Origin: Gonapodya prolifera JEL478
Lineage: Eukaryota > Monoblepharomycota > Monoblepharidomycetes > Monoblepharidales > Gonapodyaceae
Direction: 5' to 3'
Assembly (NCBI GenBank): GCA_001574975.1
Contig: KQ965764.1
Location: forward strand, 37,256 to 101,255
DNA length: 64,000 nt
Part shown: positions 11,029 through 26,754 of the stretch, piece after piece
Numbering within the stretch: position 1 is the first letter of the stretch
Layout of the letters: every line of letters begins with the position of its first letter
Position numbers and translations under genes: made by a program
The notes under the pieces: model-generated
The model's input: only the letters and a program-made list of their open reading frames with translations
Databases searched by the model: none
Told to the model about the DNA's origin: nothing

Positions 11029-14000
11029 ATGGCAACCCCACAACAAGCACCACCGCTCGCAACACCCCCGCAGTCCTTCATCTGCCCACTCACGCAGCAA
11101 CTCTTTGTCGATCCCGTCATCGATCCAGAGGGAAACACCTTCGAGCGCGCGGCAATAGAGGAGTGGTTGGCACTGAACCCGACATCGCCCGTGACACGGT
11201 CAAGTCTTGACCCGAGGTACGTTCGTCATTCCCACCTCGCTCCCCCACTGCGCGTTTTCACACTGCACCGGGGTCCGCAGCATGCTCGCACCAAACAGAG
11301 CGCTCAAGTCCATGGTCGACGACTGGTGCGCGCAAAACAACTATCTCACTGCAGGCGGTGAACGCATTTCAGTTGCCGTACCTCCGCCGGAGCAGCACGC
11401 TGTATCCGCCGTATCAACCGCAAAGAAAAACACCCAACTCCGCATATCCCTCGCCGCAAAGCCACTCTCCCAAACCGATCTTAAGCCATTTGACCCCAAC
11501 CAGCTCTCGGCCGACCACGACGAGTTCCTTCTGCTTGTATCCGTCGCGCCACCGGTCCACCCACTCTCCGCTGACGGTGTTTCATACGTCGAGCCCCCGC
11601 CTCCTGCCAGGGTACCAACCACCCCCGAGCTCGCAACAACTCCGGCAGACCTCATCGCAGTTGTCGACGTCAGTGGGAGTATGGCAGCAGAGGCAACGTT
11701 CCAGGACGAGCAAGGCAAGAAGGAAACCCAGGGTCTGTCCGTCCTCGACGTCGTGAAGCACTCTGTGAGGTGTGTTCTTCCTTTTCCATTACTGCCCATG
11801 ATAGTAGAATCGGTTGAGGCACGTTCGTCCATCGGATTTCGTTCGTTTACGCTATTGGAGAGACGGTATCGCAGTGCATTAGCCCCATGGACATGACCGT
11901 GACACAGTGGACTGTCCGTAGAGGCAGGGTCTTCAGATTCAGATGGCACTTTCGTAACTCTTTATCCACGCTTGGTCCCGCTCACACCACTCACACCACT
12001 CTACCCACCAGGACACTCGCGCACACACTCGGCCCCAATGACCGACTCGCCGTCGTATCCTTCTCGAATGACGCCAAGATTGTTCTGCCGCTTACGCATA
12101 TGGACGGGTGCGTGTGAGGGTGGGGGTATTGGAGGGACCGGGTCAGACGCGCTCGACTCGTTTGATCCATTCCCTTCAATGCTCTCGTTCATCATCTCAC
12201 TTGCTCAAATTCATCCCTAATTCCCCTACATCTCGTCCATTCCGAAACAAATAAATCCCTCCCCGAACCCACTCCAGCCCCGGCAAAGCCACCGCCGACC
12301 GCGCCATCGCCTCTCTCACCGACCTCGACTCCACCAACCTCTGGGCCGGGCTAAACACCGCGCTGACCCTCTTCCAATCCACCCCGCAACGCCCGACGTC
12401 CACGCGGTCCATCTTCCTCCTCACAGACGGACAACCCAACGTAGAGCCCCCCCGCGGCACCGTCGGGATGCTCAAGCGCGCCCGCGACGCCCCAGGCGGA
12501 TTGCCGACCGATATGATCACGGCGTTCGGGTTCGGGTACAACATGGACTCGGAACTGCTCTACCGCTGCGCGCTCGAGAGCGGCACGCCAGGGGCGTACG
12601 GGTTCATTCCGGATAGTGGCATGGTCGGCACGGCGTTCGTCAATGCTGTCTCTGGGGTTGTCAGCAAGGTGCCGCTAAAGAACGTGGTCGTCAAGCTTGA
12701 ACTGGAGGGAGCCGGCGCGGTCGTGCACCCCGCCGAATCGGACGCCGCCGCGACGGGGGGTCAGGTTCCTCTCGTTGTTGCGGAGTGGGGGGCCCAGATA
12801 AACTTGGGCTCCGTCGCGTACGGACAAGCTCGTGACGTCGTGCTGCGCGTTAAAGTTCCCCGCGGCACTGCTGGGCCCGTCAAGGTCATGGCGCGCTTGG
12901 AGTATCGAGGTGATGAGAACGGCGCGGCAGACCTCAGCGTGGCTTCGCTCGATCTCAGGGCCCTTCCCGACAATGTGGCGACCCAGAGAGCCATCACGTA
13001 CCACCATCTCCGGGTGGACTTTGCCAGAACAATACTTGCATGCGTCGACACGGCCCGGACCGCGCCACAGGGAGACCTTACCCGTTCCGTGGCGCTTCTA
13101 GATGAGTTCAAGGTCCTTGCGGCGCGACTACAGCCCGGAGTCGCGGCAGATGAGGCCCCGGGTGTGTTTGCAGTGGACATCGCAGGGAACTTGAAAGCAC
13201 TGTTGGAGGACGCTTCGGGCCAGGCCACGATGGCACTGCAGAAGAACTTCTACGAGAGGTGGGGGAGGCACTACCTCAAGAGCTTGGCGAGGGCGCACTT
13301 GCTCCAAGGTGTGTTGAAAAGCGATGTTCGCTATGACTTGCTCGTGTTAACACCCACGACATTACTCCCTCCCTCTGACCTTTCACCCAACCCCCATTTC
13401 GACATTTAGAGTGCTCCAACTTCAAGGATCCTGGCGTGCAGCCATACAATGCAGCCCTCGTCGCTCATTCCCTGTTCTCCCGCTTCCGCGACACAGCTGA
13501 CGAAGCATTCGGTAAGCTCAAGGCGATTCCAACCCGCCCGCGCGCGCGCAACGCTCCACCGGTCCAGATGGGTCGATTTAACAACCGGTACGGAGGATGG
13601 TAAGGACACACTGCGGTTCTGCCCTTGGCCTCCTCCCTCAACACACCTTGCCCGCATTTTTTTCGTGACAGTTTCCTCCCGTCCACGCTAGTGCTCCTCC
13701 CGGACAACACGTACAAGCCCGTCGCAGACCTGCGCAAGGGCGACGTTGTCGTGTCTTTGTATAGTCCCGGCGACGGCACTCACGGTCTTGGCACCGCCCG
13801 TGTGCGGTGTCTCGTGACTAGCGTTGGCGAGTTCGATATGGTGACCCTCAAGGGCGCGGGCAAGGGCGGGGTCGTCGAGGCTGTTCAGGAGGGCGCCGAC
13901 GCGAACGACGGCCAGGTTGTGATTACGCCGTGGCATCCCACGCTTACGGCAGACGGGCAGGGTGGAGCTCGGTGGGTATTCCCAGCCGAAGTTGCCGGCG

Positions 14001-14320
14001 GAGCGACGTCCAAGGCCAGATTAGTGTGCTCGGTGCTTCTGGAGCCGACGTTCGAGACCCTTCACCTGGTTGGCAAATCGGACGATGGTTCTGGCGTTGC
14101 AAAACCGCACTCGGTGGTGCTATCGCGGTCGCACGTTCCGGTCGTTACGTTGGCGCATGGCTTGTTGGATAGCTCGAGGATGGTGAAGAGCAGGAATGGT
14201 GGTTGGGAAGGTTGCACCCACGTTGTCCAGCACGGGTTGTTTGGGACGGAGTCCTTTTTGGAAGTGCTGGCGGAAACCGATGCAGAGGGATATGACAACG
14301 GGCACGTGCAGTTGTTTTGA
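11029..14320 (+). CDS. U-box / VWA / Hint (Vint) domain protein
   Basis: Six exons (11029-11216, 11281-11769, 12012-12107, 12278-13308, 13410-13599, 13672-14320) splice in phase to about 880 residues. Domains in order: U-box (residues about 15-75, ICPLTQQLFVDPV), von Willebrand A with a MIDAS-type DVSGSM at about residue 195-200, a linker region typical of Vwaint, and a C-terminal Hint-like Vint domain. This architecture is known from fungi and protists. The U-box predicts E2-ubiquitin binding; the VWA predicts metal-dependent protein binding; Hint domains self-cleave at an N-terminal Cys. That Cys is present (GGC-FLPSTLV) and a TPWHP box supplies the conserved His. The Cys codon is split TG|T by intron 5. 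Whether cleavage occurs is inference. A ubiquitin-ligase substrate is unknown. Confidence 0.88.
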
Positions 14321-14363
14321 TGAAAACGCCATTCTAAAATTCGATGTATCATATTTTGTAAAT

Positions 14364-17300
14364 CTATTGTTCTTTTGGTTGATCCTCTAGTTGTTCTCTT
14401 TCAATCTCCATTGCGACGAAGTGCTTCCCATTGTCTTTGTGAACCGTCATCGTTCTATCAACAAGCTTGCTCGATCTCCGATCAGAATTCAGCCTGGATT
14501 TCCTTGCTGATGAACTTCCTTTTGGCCGCGCTCGACTTTTCTGAGACTTCACACGTCGCAGTCCCTTGACGTGCACTTTGTGATCTTCCGCCCAAGCAAT
14601 GTACTGCCCGTTCAGTACAAAGTCTGTCTGCATTTGATATATTGGCACACCGTCTGGACGTTCGCAATCGACCCGGCTCAGTGACACGAAGGTGTCGTCG
14701 TCAACACATCGTTGAAGATGTTGCAGCTTCTTATGTAATGTCTTCAAAACATCCCCGTGGGTTAGTCCTATAAGGTCGAAGACTGTTAACATCGCGCCAA
14801 TTAAAGATCGCTACCTCTTGCGGGCTGACCTGCTTTTGCCCTCCCACGAATCGGAATAGTAAGGCCCAACGCTTTCACAACGATGCAACGCCGTGCTTCT
14901 GGTTCGGTGATCTCAGTCTTATTAAAAAGGGAGCGACTCAAGTCAAATTCCTGACAACGCGAAGAGGATGGTGAAGCTGTTCTTGTGCCTTGCGATCCCA
15001 GGGAAAGTATGAACTCACATCACACTCAGTTTCAGGCGCAAACTCTTGCATATCCTTCACAGCCTTATCGAAAAATCCCCGAGGCTCTTCAAATACGTTC
15101 CATGCCTCGTATTCTTTAAGCAGTGTTTGTGGGAAGATGTTCATGGGCATTGTATGTCTCCGTTTAACAACACTTCTTTTGTCTGCAAGGTCTGACGGTT
15201 GTTCCGCTTGTGTTATCATCCTTTCATCAGTTTTGCTGAATTTATTGTCAGCTCGCTGTATGATTGGTTCCGTCTGTTGACTCTCAGGTGCAGGATTTTC
15301 GGCCAGACGAACAAACAAAGGCGTCTCAATTTCAGTACAGAATGCGGGGGATCTCGCGCGTCCACATCGTCCACCCCCTCGATCAGGACCCAGTGTCAAT
15401 GCAGATGAACGCAGTAGAGTGGCGGCTTTTCTTGAGTCTTCTTCATCAATGGGCACCCCATCCAATTCGAGCGTTTGGCCTCGCTGAGGAGATTCGAAGT
15501 CTTCTAAATTGGGATCGAAATGTGCGCTGCACCCGAGCCCCATCGAAGGTGGAACACACTGATCATTGGTGTCATTTTCAAATACACGTGACCGCAAGTG
15601 AGGAACAGATGCACTTCTTTGTGGTTCAACGATGATTCTTCCATCGTCAAGCACCCTTCAAAGCGGGAAATTTCCACTTTTTTTTCTTTGTGGAACCTAA
15701 TGATCCGTTTTGCACTCACGGTATCTCGACACCAATACAATCCTCTATCTCGGAGTTTTCGCCTCTCAAGCGAAATATATTTTCTTTCTCCTGTAGATCG
15801 GATTCGTCACCGTCGATCTTGGGCTCCCTGCTCGCGATATCGTTTATTAAAGGCGCCCTGATAATTCAACTCTGTTAGAAAGTATAACGCGACCGTGGAA
15901 TGACATCGCCTTACACTTTCTCTAATTCAGAGATGCCAGAAAGTTCGGAAGACTTGACACGGCTTTTACGACTACTTCTAGGTTTGCCATCTTGCATGAC
16001 ACTTTCTCTTTCCTCCTTTTCCATGGTGTGGTCTTTGCTCGTCGTTGTACCACCCTCACGTAAAAAATACGTCTCTCCTTTGCTCGGTTCCTGATAGAGG
16101 TCGCATTTCAAAGACCAAGAAGTGCACCGCAAGCAGGATATAAATCCTTTTGGAATAACACAAGCGTGGTGCGCTCGCCGGCAATCACTGCATCTTTTCT
16201 TTCGCGAATTTTTCAGGTCCCGAGCTTGGCCTTGGAGGCAGGGACTTGGAATTTTCAAGCACCCATTGGTTAATAAGTGCAATTATGAAAGTGTGCTCTA
16301 TTCACCTTTTGACAGATCTCGCATCATCACCCGTGGTATGTATACTTTCTCCCTCTGGCACGGTTTCGTGAATTCTTGTCGCTTCATCTGAAACGGACAA
16401 GTCTTGTACTGCTTGGTCACCTTCTTCAATTTCATCTGCGGGCTTTGCTTCCCACTCGTTACTCGCTAATGAAACAGTGTCAAAGAAAACATTCGCTTTT
16501 CTCTTGGGATCTGTTCGATTGATTGGCTCCAAGTAAGACTCGCATTTCAACGAGCGTACGCTGTATCGCATGCAAGACGTTAGACCTTCTGCAAGAACAC
16601 AAGAACTGTGTGCTTGTCGACAATACTTGTAGCGGCTCTTCTGGGACGCTTTCGAGTCGTGAGCTTGTTCTTGGAGACGGGTCAATGTACTTAAAATAGT
16701 CCTTGTATCGAACGAAGCGGATTGATAACTCTCACATTGGTAACGAAGGATATCAACTTACTCTTCCTCTAATTTCAGCACCATATCTCCGGTTTCAGGA
16801 GGTGCGTTGCTTCGTCTCCGCTTGCGTTGTTGCTCATTGCGTTCAGTTCCCCGAATCTCGTCTGCAGGTTCTGAATCATTCTGGGCATTCTTCGATGGAT
16901 CAACCTCAGAAAAAAAGTTTGTTGTATTCGTGACATTCTTTTGGTTGCTCTGCTCCAAGCATGGTTCGCANNNNNNNNNNNNNNNNNNNNNNNNNNNNNN
17001 NNNNNNNNNNNNNNNNNNNNNNNNNNNNNNNNNNNNNNNNNNNNNNNNNNNNNNNNNNNNNNNNNNNNNNNNNNNNNNNNNNNNNNNNNNNNNNNNNNNN
17101 NNNNNNNNNNNNNNNNNNNNNNNNNNNNNNNNNNNNNNNNNNNNNNNNNNNNNNNNNNNNNNNNNNNNNNNNNNNNNNNNNNNNNNNNNNNNNNNNNNNN
17201 NNNNNNNNNNNNNNNNNNNNNNNNNNNNNNNNNNNNNNNNNNNNNNNNNNNNNNNNNNNNNNNNNNNNNNNNNNNNNNNNNNNNNNNNNNNNNNNNNNNN

Positions 17301-19704
17301 NNNNNNNTCATTCTGGGCATTCTTCGATGGATCAACCTCAGAAAAAAAGTTTGTTGTATTCGTGACATTCTTTTGGTTGCTCTGCTCCAAGCATGGTTCG
17401 CATTTCAAAGAGCGTACACTGCATCGCAAGCAAGACGTTTGGCCTTCTGCAAGGACACAAGACCTGTGTGCTTGTCGGCAGTGAATGCAGGGGCTTTTCC
17501 GGGACTCTTTTGCGTCGTGATCTTGTTTTTGGAGATGGTGCGATGTCCTGCAAGAAACGACACCACTAGCCACAACATCAAGAGAATCTGTAGGAACTTC
17601 TGCGTACCCTTTTCTGTTCGCTCCGAGTGTTCCAACACGTCTTCTCACGTCTGGTAACTTACGGGTTTTGGCTCCTCCCTCCGCATCATCTGCAACAAGC
17701 CCAAGCAAACTGGCGACATCTTCAATCTCGGACTTTGTTGCAAGGGGGTTAGACATCGAAGATTCCGCTTGCTGTCTCGCATTTATCTCCAAAGCAGGTT
17801 TATAAACCGCAACATTCCCGTCGCGGGCCCTTTTCCGTTTCCGGAGAAAGGGAGAATTGTCCAAAACCTCTACTATGTGCACGTGCTCCTGGGGGAATTC
17901 ACTTCTCGATGACATTGTAAGTTGACCCTCGTCTTTAACCTTGGCAAGGTGTTCCGCCGTACTCTTCCCATCCGGTATGGAAGAGCCGTCATCATCCATG
18001 GTTATCGCATTTCTATTTGCTCCTGCTAGAAGTTTTGTGAGATCACTGACATCCTGGGAAGGTAAATGGATTATTCCTGAGGGTGCTGTTTCACTTGGCA
18101 GTGCTAGATGTTGCTCAGAATACTTGTTTCGAGCATCTTGGTGCGATGTGGACAGTTCCGGAAAATCTCGAGGACGGGCATCGTGTCGGATATTGTCCAA
18201 AAGACCCTTTCCGTTCCTCAATTTGATTTCCTCGAGCGCGAGACGACGGAACGGTGAGTTCGCCGGACCTGTTGGAGGTAAACAGGGTGAATTGTTGTCA
18301 ATGGCTGACATTTTCTGTGATTTCGAGACCATATTTTTGCCATGACGAGGGAGATAGCCTGAAAGAGAGCGCGAACGTTTTTATAAGGGTCGGGAGAGTC
18401 AGCCTGTCCTTCAAGTGAATGCCGTTTCAGAGAATAGAATGAGCTCACCAGGATAAGAAGTGTCGGAATTTTCATCCAAGCGATCCACATTATCATCATT
18501 TCTAACAGCAAGCACCTTTCTGAGAGGTGAAGGCGTGTGCGGCGTATGATGCCTGTTCCATGCCGCAGACCGAACTGGTGCACTCGAATTTGCGTCGTTC
18601 TTGTCATCGTTCTCTCGGTCATCAAAGATTATGTCATAATCTTCATCTGCATGAAAATCGTCGGTTTTGGCTGGACTGTATAAGACACGCCTTCGAGATC
18701 CCGACGACGAAGGCGGACTGTTGAAACTTTTCGACCCAAGAAGTCCAACACGTGTACGGAACACAATATGACCGTTTTCACGGGAAATGGTATGTTTTCC
18801 ACCACGGAGGCTTTTAGTGACGTCGCCCTTGGTTCCAGTCTGTACTCCTTCTTCCACAAAAATGTTGGGTAACTGTTGCGCTTGGTTGTCACGTCGAAAA
18901 GAGCAATCTGATGTTTCTTTACATGAAGACCTGGGAGCGTCACCGAAACTCAATGATGCACGAATGGTTTTTGGCGGCGCGGCCCGTTCCTCTAAAGATA
19001 ATCCGCGTCGCAATTTCTCCGCAATGTAGACGTCTTTCTCTGGCGCCGGTGGACCAATGTTCTCTGGAGTTGCGAAATCCGCCCAACCCAAGGAGACCGT
19101 CGAACTTGTCCCCAACGAAGGAGAATCAGCAAAAAGATCCCAGTCGTCGCTCAAATCTTTGTTTGGAACTGGAACGGTCAGTCCCTTGGATTTGTGAGTT
19201 ACGAGCACTCTCTTTTGTGCTTGAAAATGTGATGACTTCGAGGTGGTTGAGCTTCGATCTGGAGACAGTAACAGCCGTTCAAATTGAGTTGCAATATAGC
19301 TATCACTTGTGTACAAAAAAGAGAGCCAAGAAAAAGAGCTCACCCGAATCCTTTCTCGTCAAAGTACAGTTCGGTTCCTGATCTTGACGAATCAATTCAA
19401 TCATACTTCCAGAAAGCAATGCGGCTGGTTTGCTCAAGGGGACCAATATATCAGAGCTCCCAATGGATCTACGACCTCGACTGTGTGTGTTATAATTCCC
19501 ATGGGAAACACGAGTCCCATCAATAGAGCCTATGGGCATAGGTGGCTCCATAGAGTATTGATGTTCTCGCTGTGCCTTTTTCCCTATAGACTGAACCTCT
19601 GACGATTCTCGGAGAGTTGAAAATGATTCGTGCGAAAGGGGTCTCCTTTCTTCACGTCGAGGAAAGTACGCCCTTCGTCCACCCAGTGCGTTCACTTCGC
19701 TCAT
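14364..19704 (-). CDS. Multi-Zn2Cys6 protein (tandem zinc-cluster modules)
   Basis: Large minus-strand gene, over 1,300 residues, starting at ATG 19702-19704. Exons read in phase: 19704 to about 19347, about 19261 to 18448, about 18384 to 17613, then four zinc-module exons, then exons to the stop at 14364. The N-terminal 500 residues are Ser/Asp-rich with basic patches and no known fold. Modules A (Cys pairs at 17400-17489), C (16542-16631) and D (16103-16192), plus partly hidden B (about 16968-17057), follow C-X2-C-X6-C-X8-C-X2-C-X6-C. C has Tyr in place of the first and fifth Cys, so it probably cannot hold two zincs. Module exons begin and end in phase 2. Downstream come an acidic region and a basic C-terminal tail after a conserved-looking helical block. 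Zn2Cys6 domains usually bind DNA one per subunit; several in one chain is very unusual. Role unknown, likely nuclear. Confidence 0.7.
16103..16192 (-). other. Zn2Cys6 module D
   Basis: Six cysteines with spacing 2-6-8-2-6 (CSDCRRAHHAC ... CLRC ... KC). It is complete. It sits on its own exon with phase-2 borders, preceded by an LQGQARDLKNSRKK linker related to that of the other modules. Confidence 0.8.
16542..16631 (-). other. Zn2Cys6 module C, two ligands lost
   Basis: Aligns end to end with modules A and D (YKYCRQAHSSC ... CMRYSVRSLKC). Tyr replaces Cys at positions 1 and 5, leaving four of six ligands. The exon is open and correctly spliced, so this is domain decay inside an intact gene rather than a dead gene. 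Confidence 0.8.
16876..17402 (-). repeat. Recent tandem exon duplication around the gap
   Basis: Bases 16876-16970 and 17308-17402 are identical over 95 bases, 432 bases (144 codons) apart, on either side of the run of N. They encode the end of zinc modules B and A and the same linker. The spacing matches the 426- and 439-base steps to modules C and D, so the stated gap size is believable. Identity shows that this copy is much younger than C or D, or is kept alike by gene conversion, or is an assembly artefact. Confidence 0.85.
16971..17307. other. Assembly gap (337 N)
   Basis: A run of N within the zinc-cluster gene. It hides most of module B, the end of the module A exon and the intron between them. 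Further module copies could be collapsed here. Confidence 0.99.
17400..17489 (-). other. Zn2Cys6 module A
   Basis: Six cysteines with spacing 2-6-8-2-6 (CIHCRQAHRSC ... CLRC ... KC). It is complete. A probable intron acceptor lies just upstream on the minus strand (near 17549), giving a phase-2 exon start like the other modules. Confidence 0.85.
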
Positions 19705-19884
19705 TCCGAAATGGTGGGACTGATTTCCGATGTTGTTTCACTGAATCAGGTGTTTGATTGTGGAAGCAGGAGGGGTGTTGGGGAACGTGACCGCAGTCAA
19801 GATTACTGGCTCCGGTTTGAGTCCTTGTCGGTTGTCCAAACCATACCATGGGCTGCTGAGCAACAGTTGTGCTTCAGCCGCTTT
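19705..19884. promoter_or_regulatory. Divergent promoter between two Zn2Cys6 genes
   Basis: Only 180 bases separate the start codons of the multi-zinc-cluster gene (minus) and the AcuK/Ert1 gene (plus), so both promoters and leaders must share this stretch. No clear inverted CGG or CCG triplets of the usual Zn2Cys6 target type were picked out by eye. Confidence 0.55.
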
Positions 19885-22035
19885 ATGTCCAACACGATCA
19901 GCACTGGCGAAGACAGGATTTACTTTTCTGACGAAGAAACTCAACTTTCAACAACTCTATCGGAGGATCCGGACTTCCCGGACTCGACTTCGAACGGGAG
20001 CGGTAGAAGACCAAGGGGAAGCGCATCGACTGTTTCGAATTCTGGGTCCCCACGGATAAAGTCCAAAAGATCGTCTTCATCGTCCTCGGTGAAGCTTAGG
20101 AAGAAGGTTCTTCGCGCCTGTTCCTACTGCCAGCGGAGCCATCTAACCTGCGACGACGGTGAGATATACTCTCGTTTAGTTATGGAGCTGGAAAGCTTCC
20201 AATGATGGCATCCACATTTTCCTAACGAGGAGTTTGCAACTCTCTTTAGAACGACCTTGTTTTCGTTGTGTTAAGCGTGGGCGTCCAGACCTTTGCATCG
20301 ACGGAAATAGGAAAAGAGCGAAATACCTTTCTGAAGAAGGTCAGCTTTCTCCCTTCTCTGTCTCACTAAGTAACGGTTATTCGGCAATTGGATGGATCTT
20401 GACATGATTCTACGACGACATCTAACTATTGATTTCGATTGGAGCCGGCCAAATATGCTGAGAATGAATTGCTTCGTCTTGATGTAAACCTTCTGCCAAT
20501 TCAGACAACTTCCTACTCTCTCGCACAATGCAGATCCAGCATCCAACTCCTCCGCGCAACCTGCTGTAACGTTTCCCATTACCACCCCACTCTTATCCTC
20601 CGAAATGCCCACGGCACATCAGCCACAAACATCATCTGCACCAGACGCCCTCGCCCACCTAAACTCCAGCTTTCCCCTTTCGAATCCTCTCGGCAACATG
20701 CCCCTCTCCCTCCCGTTACAGCTTCCAAATCAACAATTACTCCCACTCCAACTACAGGCCTACCCGTTTGGATCGGAGGCGGCCAACCTCGAGTTCTCCA
20801 TATTGTCGAATATGCTGGCGCAAAGCGCTGCTATGGACGCCAGTGGCGGGCAAGGAGGGGCATCTGGACAGGTGCAAGGTGCTCATTTTGGCCTTGCTGA
20901 CGTCTTTGGAGCCCAGCAGACCACTGGCGCTACTGGTGCTGCCGTACCTGCTCCCCCGAATCAGCAATCGTCCCGAAACCAACCTCTCCGACGTTCCAAC
21001 ACTACGGGCTCGACAGCGACAGGTGCTCCGCTAGCGTCGTCCGCGAGTGGCACGCCTGCTAATTCAAAGCACCATGGCCATCACGGCCATGGGCATCATG
21101 GTCACCACCATGGAGTGTACGGCAAGGTAACTAAGCCATATGACTATCGAGAAGGCTTCCACTACCTCGTCAAATACGTGAAAGAGAGGTGTGTCTGATA
21201 AGATGGACGAATTTTTCTACAATGACATTGTTTTTGACATTTTTTTTGACCTCGTCATTAGGATGGAAAAGCCTGATATAATGCGGATATGGTGAGTCTT
21301 TTGTCTAGAAGTTGCAATTTACCTTTTACAGGCCCTAACGTAGAATGGTAGTCGTGCGCTTGCCCATTTCCGTCCATCTTTCATGGGTATGTGTGGTCTG
21401 TGTGGAAGACCTCAAAAACTCCACATCTGACTTCTTGTCCATTGCTAGCTCAAATCATGAATCTGTCTGAAGAAGATCTCATCTTCATGGAGCAATGCTT
21501 TCAGCGCACTTTGCAAGAGTTCGACAAGCTTATAAATTTCTCTGGGACACCCACAGTTGTATGGAGGAGGACCGGAGAAATAGCTTTGGTGAGGCGTGAA
21601 GTCCAGACATCACTTTACAAAAGGTGAAGCGATTTTCGACATTCTGCACATTTCAGGTTGGGAAGGAGTTCTGCCTCCTCACTCAGTGGACAAGAGAACA
21701 GCTGTTCGGGAAGAAGACATACATTTACGAGGTGGGATCACGACCACAATTTGCCGTTACCAAGATGATCCGATCATTATACATCAATAGCTTATGGATA
21801 CATCTTCCGCGGTCTCTTATTGGGAGCTCTTTTCCATGATTGCGTTTGATAATTCTCAGCAATCTGTAATGACCACATGCACTTTGGTGGGGCCTCAAGG
21901 GCGCAAAGTGCCGTGTGCATTCTGCTTCACCATTAAACGTGACATTTTCGAGGTTCCTCTTTGCGTAGTTGGGAACTTCCTACCTCTTTTCGATCGCGGA
22001 CCAGCGGCCGGCATTGGTCAGGCGCAGAGCACGTA
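19885..22035 (+). CDS. AcuK/Ert1/Rds2-type gluconeogenesis regulator
   Basis: Eight exons; first three 19885-20158, 20250-20339, 20534-21188, then short exons to the stop at 22033-22035. A Zn2Cys6 cluster spans the first intron ([30 protein letters not shown]), followed by [10 protein letters not shown], the signature of AcuK/Ert1. The C-terminal half matches the family's PAS-like region: [55 protein letters not shown], then [15 protein letters not shown], and ends with a VGNFLPLF block. These proteins bind CGG-type sites and switch on gluconeogenic genes (PEP carboxykinase, fructose-bisphosphatase) on acetate, ethanol or fatty acids. A His/Gly-rich stretch (about 21.06-21.12 kb) precedes the PAS-like part. 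It is head-to-head with the multi-zinc-cluster gene. Confidence 0.92.
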
Positions 22036-22311
22036 GCATGTTAACTTTGTAAATATGACGTGAGCATAAATCGACAGACACAATTCCTCATTATTAGTGT
22101 TAGTGATTACATGCTTCCATGGAGCTTTCCCATGGCTATACAATTGGTACCCCTCGCAACCCGCTATTGACATGGGGATCAGGCAAAACAACCCAGAACA
22201 ACCACAAACAGGACGTAGGTATCATCATCAAAACTCAAGCACCATCAAGACACCACCAAACATCCTGGCCCGATTGGAGTCCTGAGGGTATGCCCATGTG
22301 GACATATTTAA

Positions 22312-26289
<3,978 letters not shown>

Positions 26290-26754
26290 CGCACTGTCCA
26301 GGATGATTGCGATTCCTTCCCGCCCCTGCAAAATTGTCGGCTCTCAGCGCCAAACTGAAATCCTTGAAACCGTTTTGCTTCCTTGCACCGATGAGGTACG
26401 TCCCTTGCCTCGTTCGTTGCTTGTTAGCTGCAAGAGTACGCTGATTTTTCCCTCGAGCCGCCAGCCTTGCGCGACGCAGATCCTCTTGCAAGGGGAAGTT
26501 TATGTGTCAGGATTGGACTGTGTGTCCCCCACACCAAGTGAATCTTTTCCCTCACAGGCATTTCCTTTGTCTCTGCATACTTTTTTCCTTTACCCCAAAT
26601 AGCTCAATCCACTTTAGAAATTGCTGGAGTAGTACCTTTGAAGTGTTCCTAAATCCCAGAATTCATTCCCGTCACCCTATCAAACGACATCACGCAATGA
26701 AATTCGATTGTACAAAGTGGGGAAAAAACAGGTAGAGAGAAAAGCAGGGGGGGA
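26290..26754. promoter_or_regulatory. Divergent intergenic region, Yak1 and HFM1
   Basis: About 465 bases between two divergent starts. No conserved frame was recognised. T- and C-rich tracts near 26.53-26.63 kb may serve as promoter elements. Confidence 0.4.

Noticed and set aside
16971-17307. Continuous protein through the N run
   Set aside because: Residues there are unknown. The frame holds only because N codons cannot be stops; the expected exon-intron-exon layout is inferred from neighbouring units.
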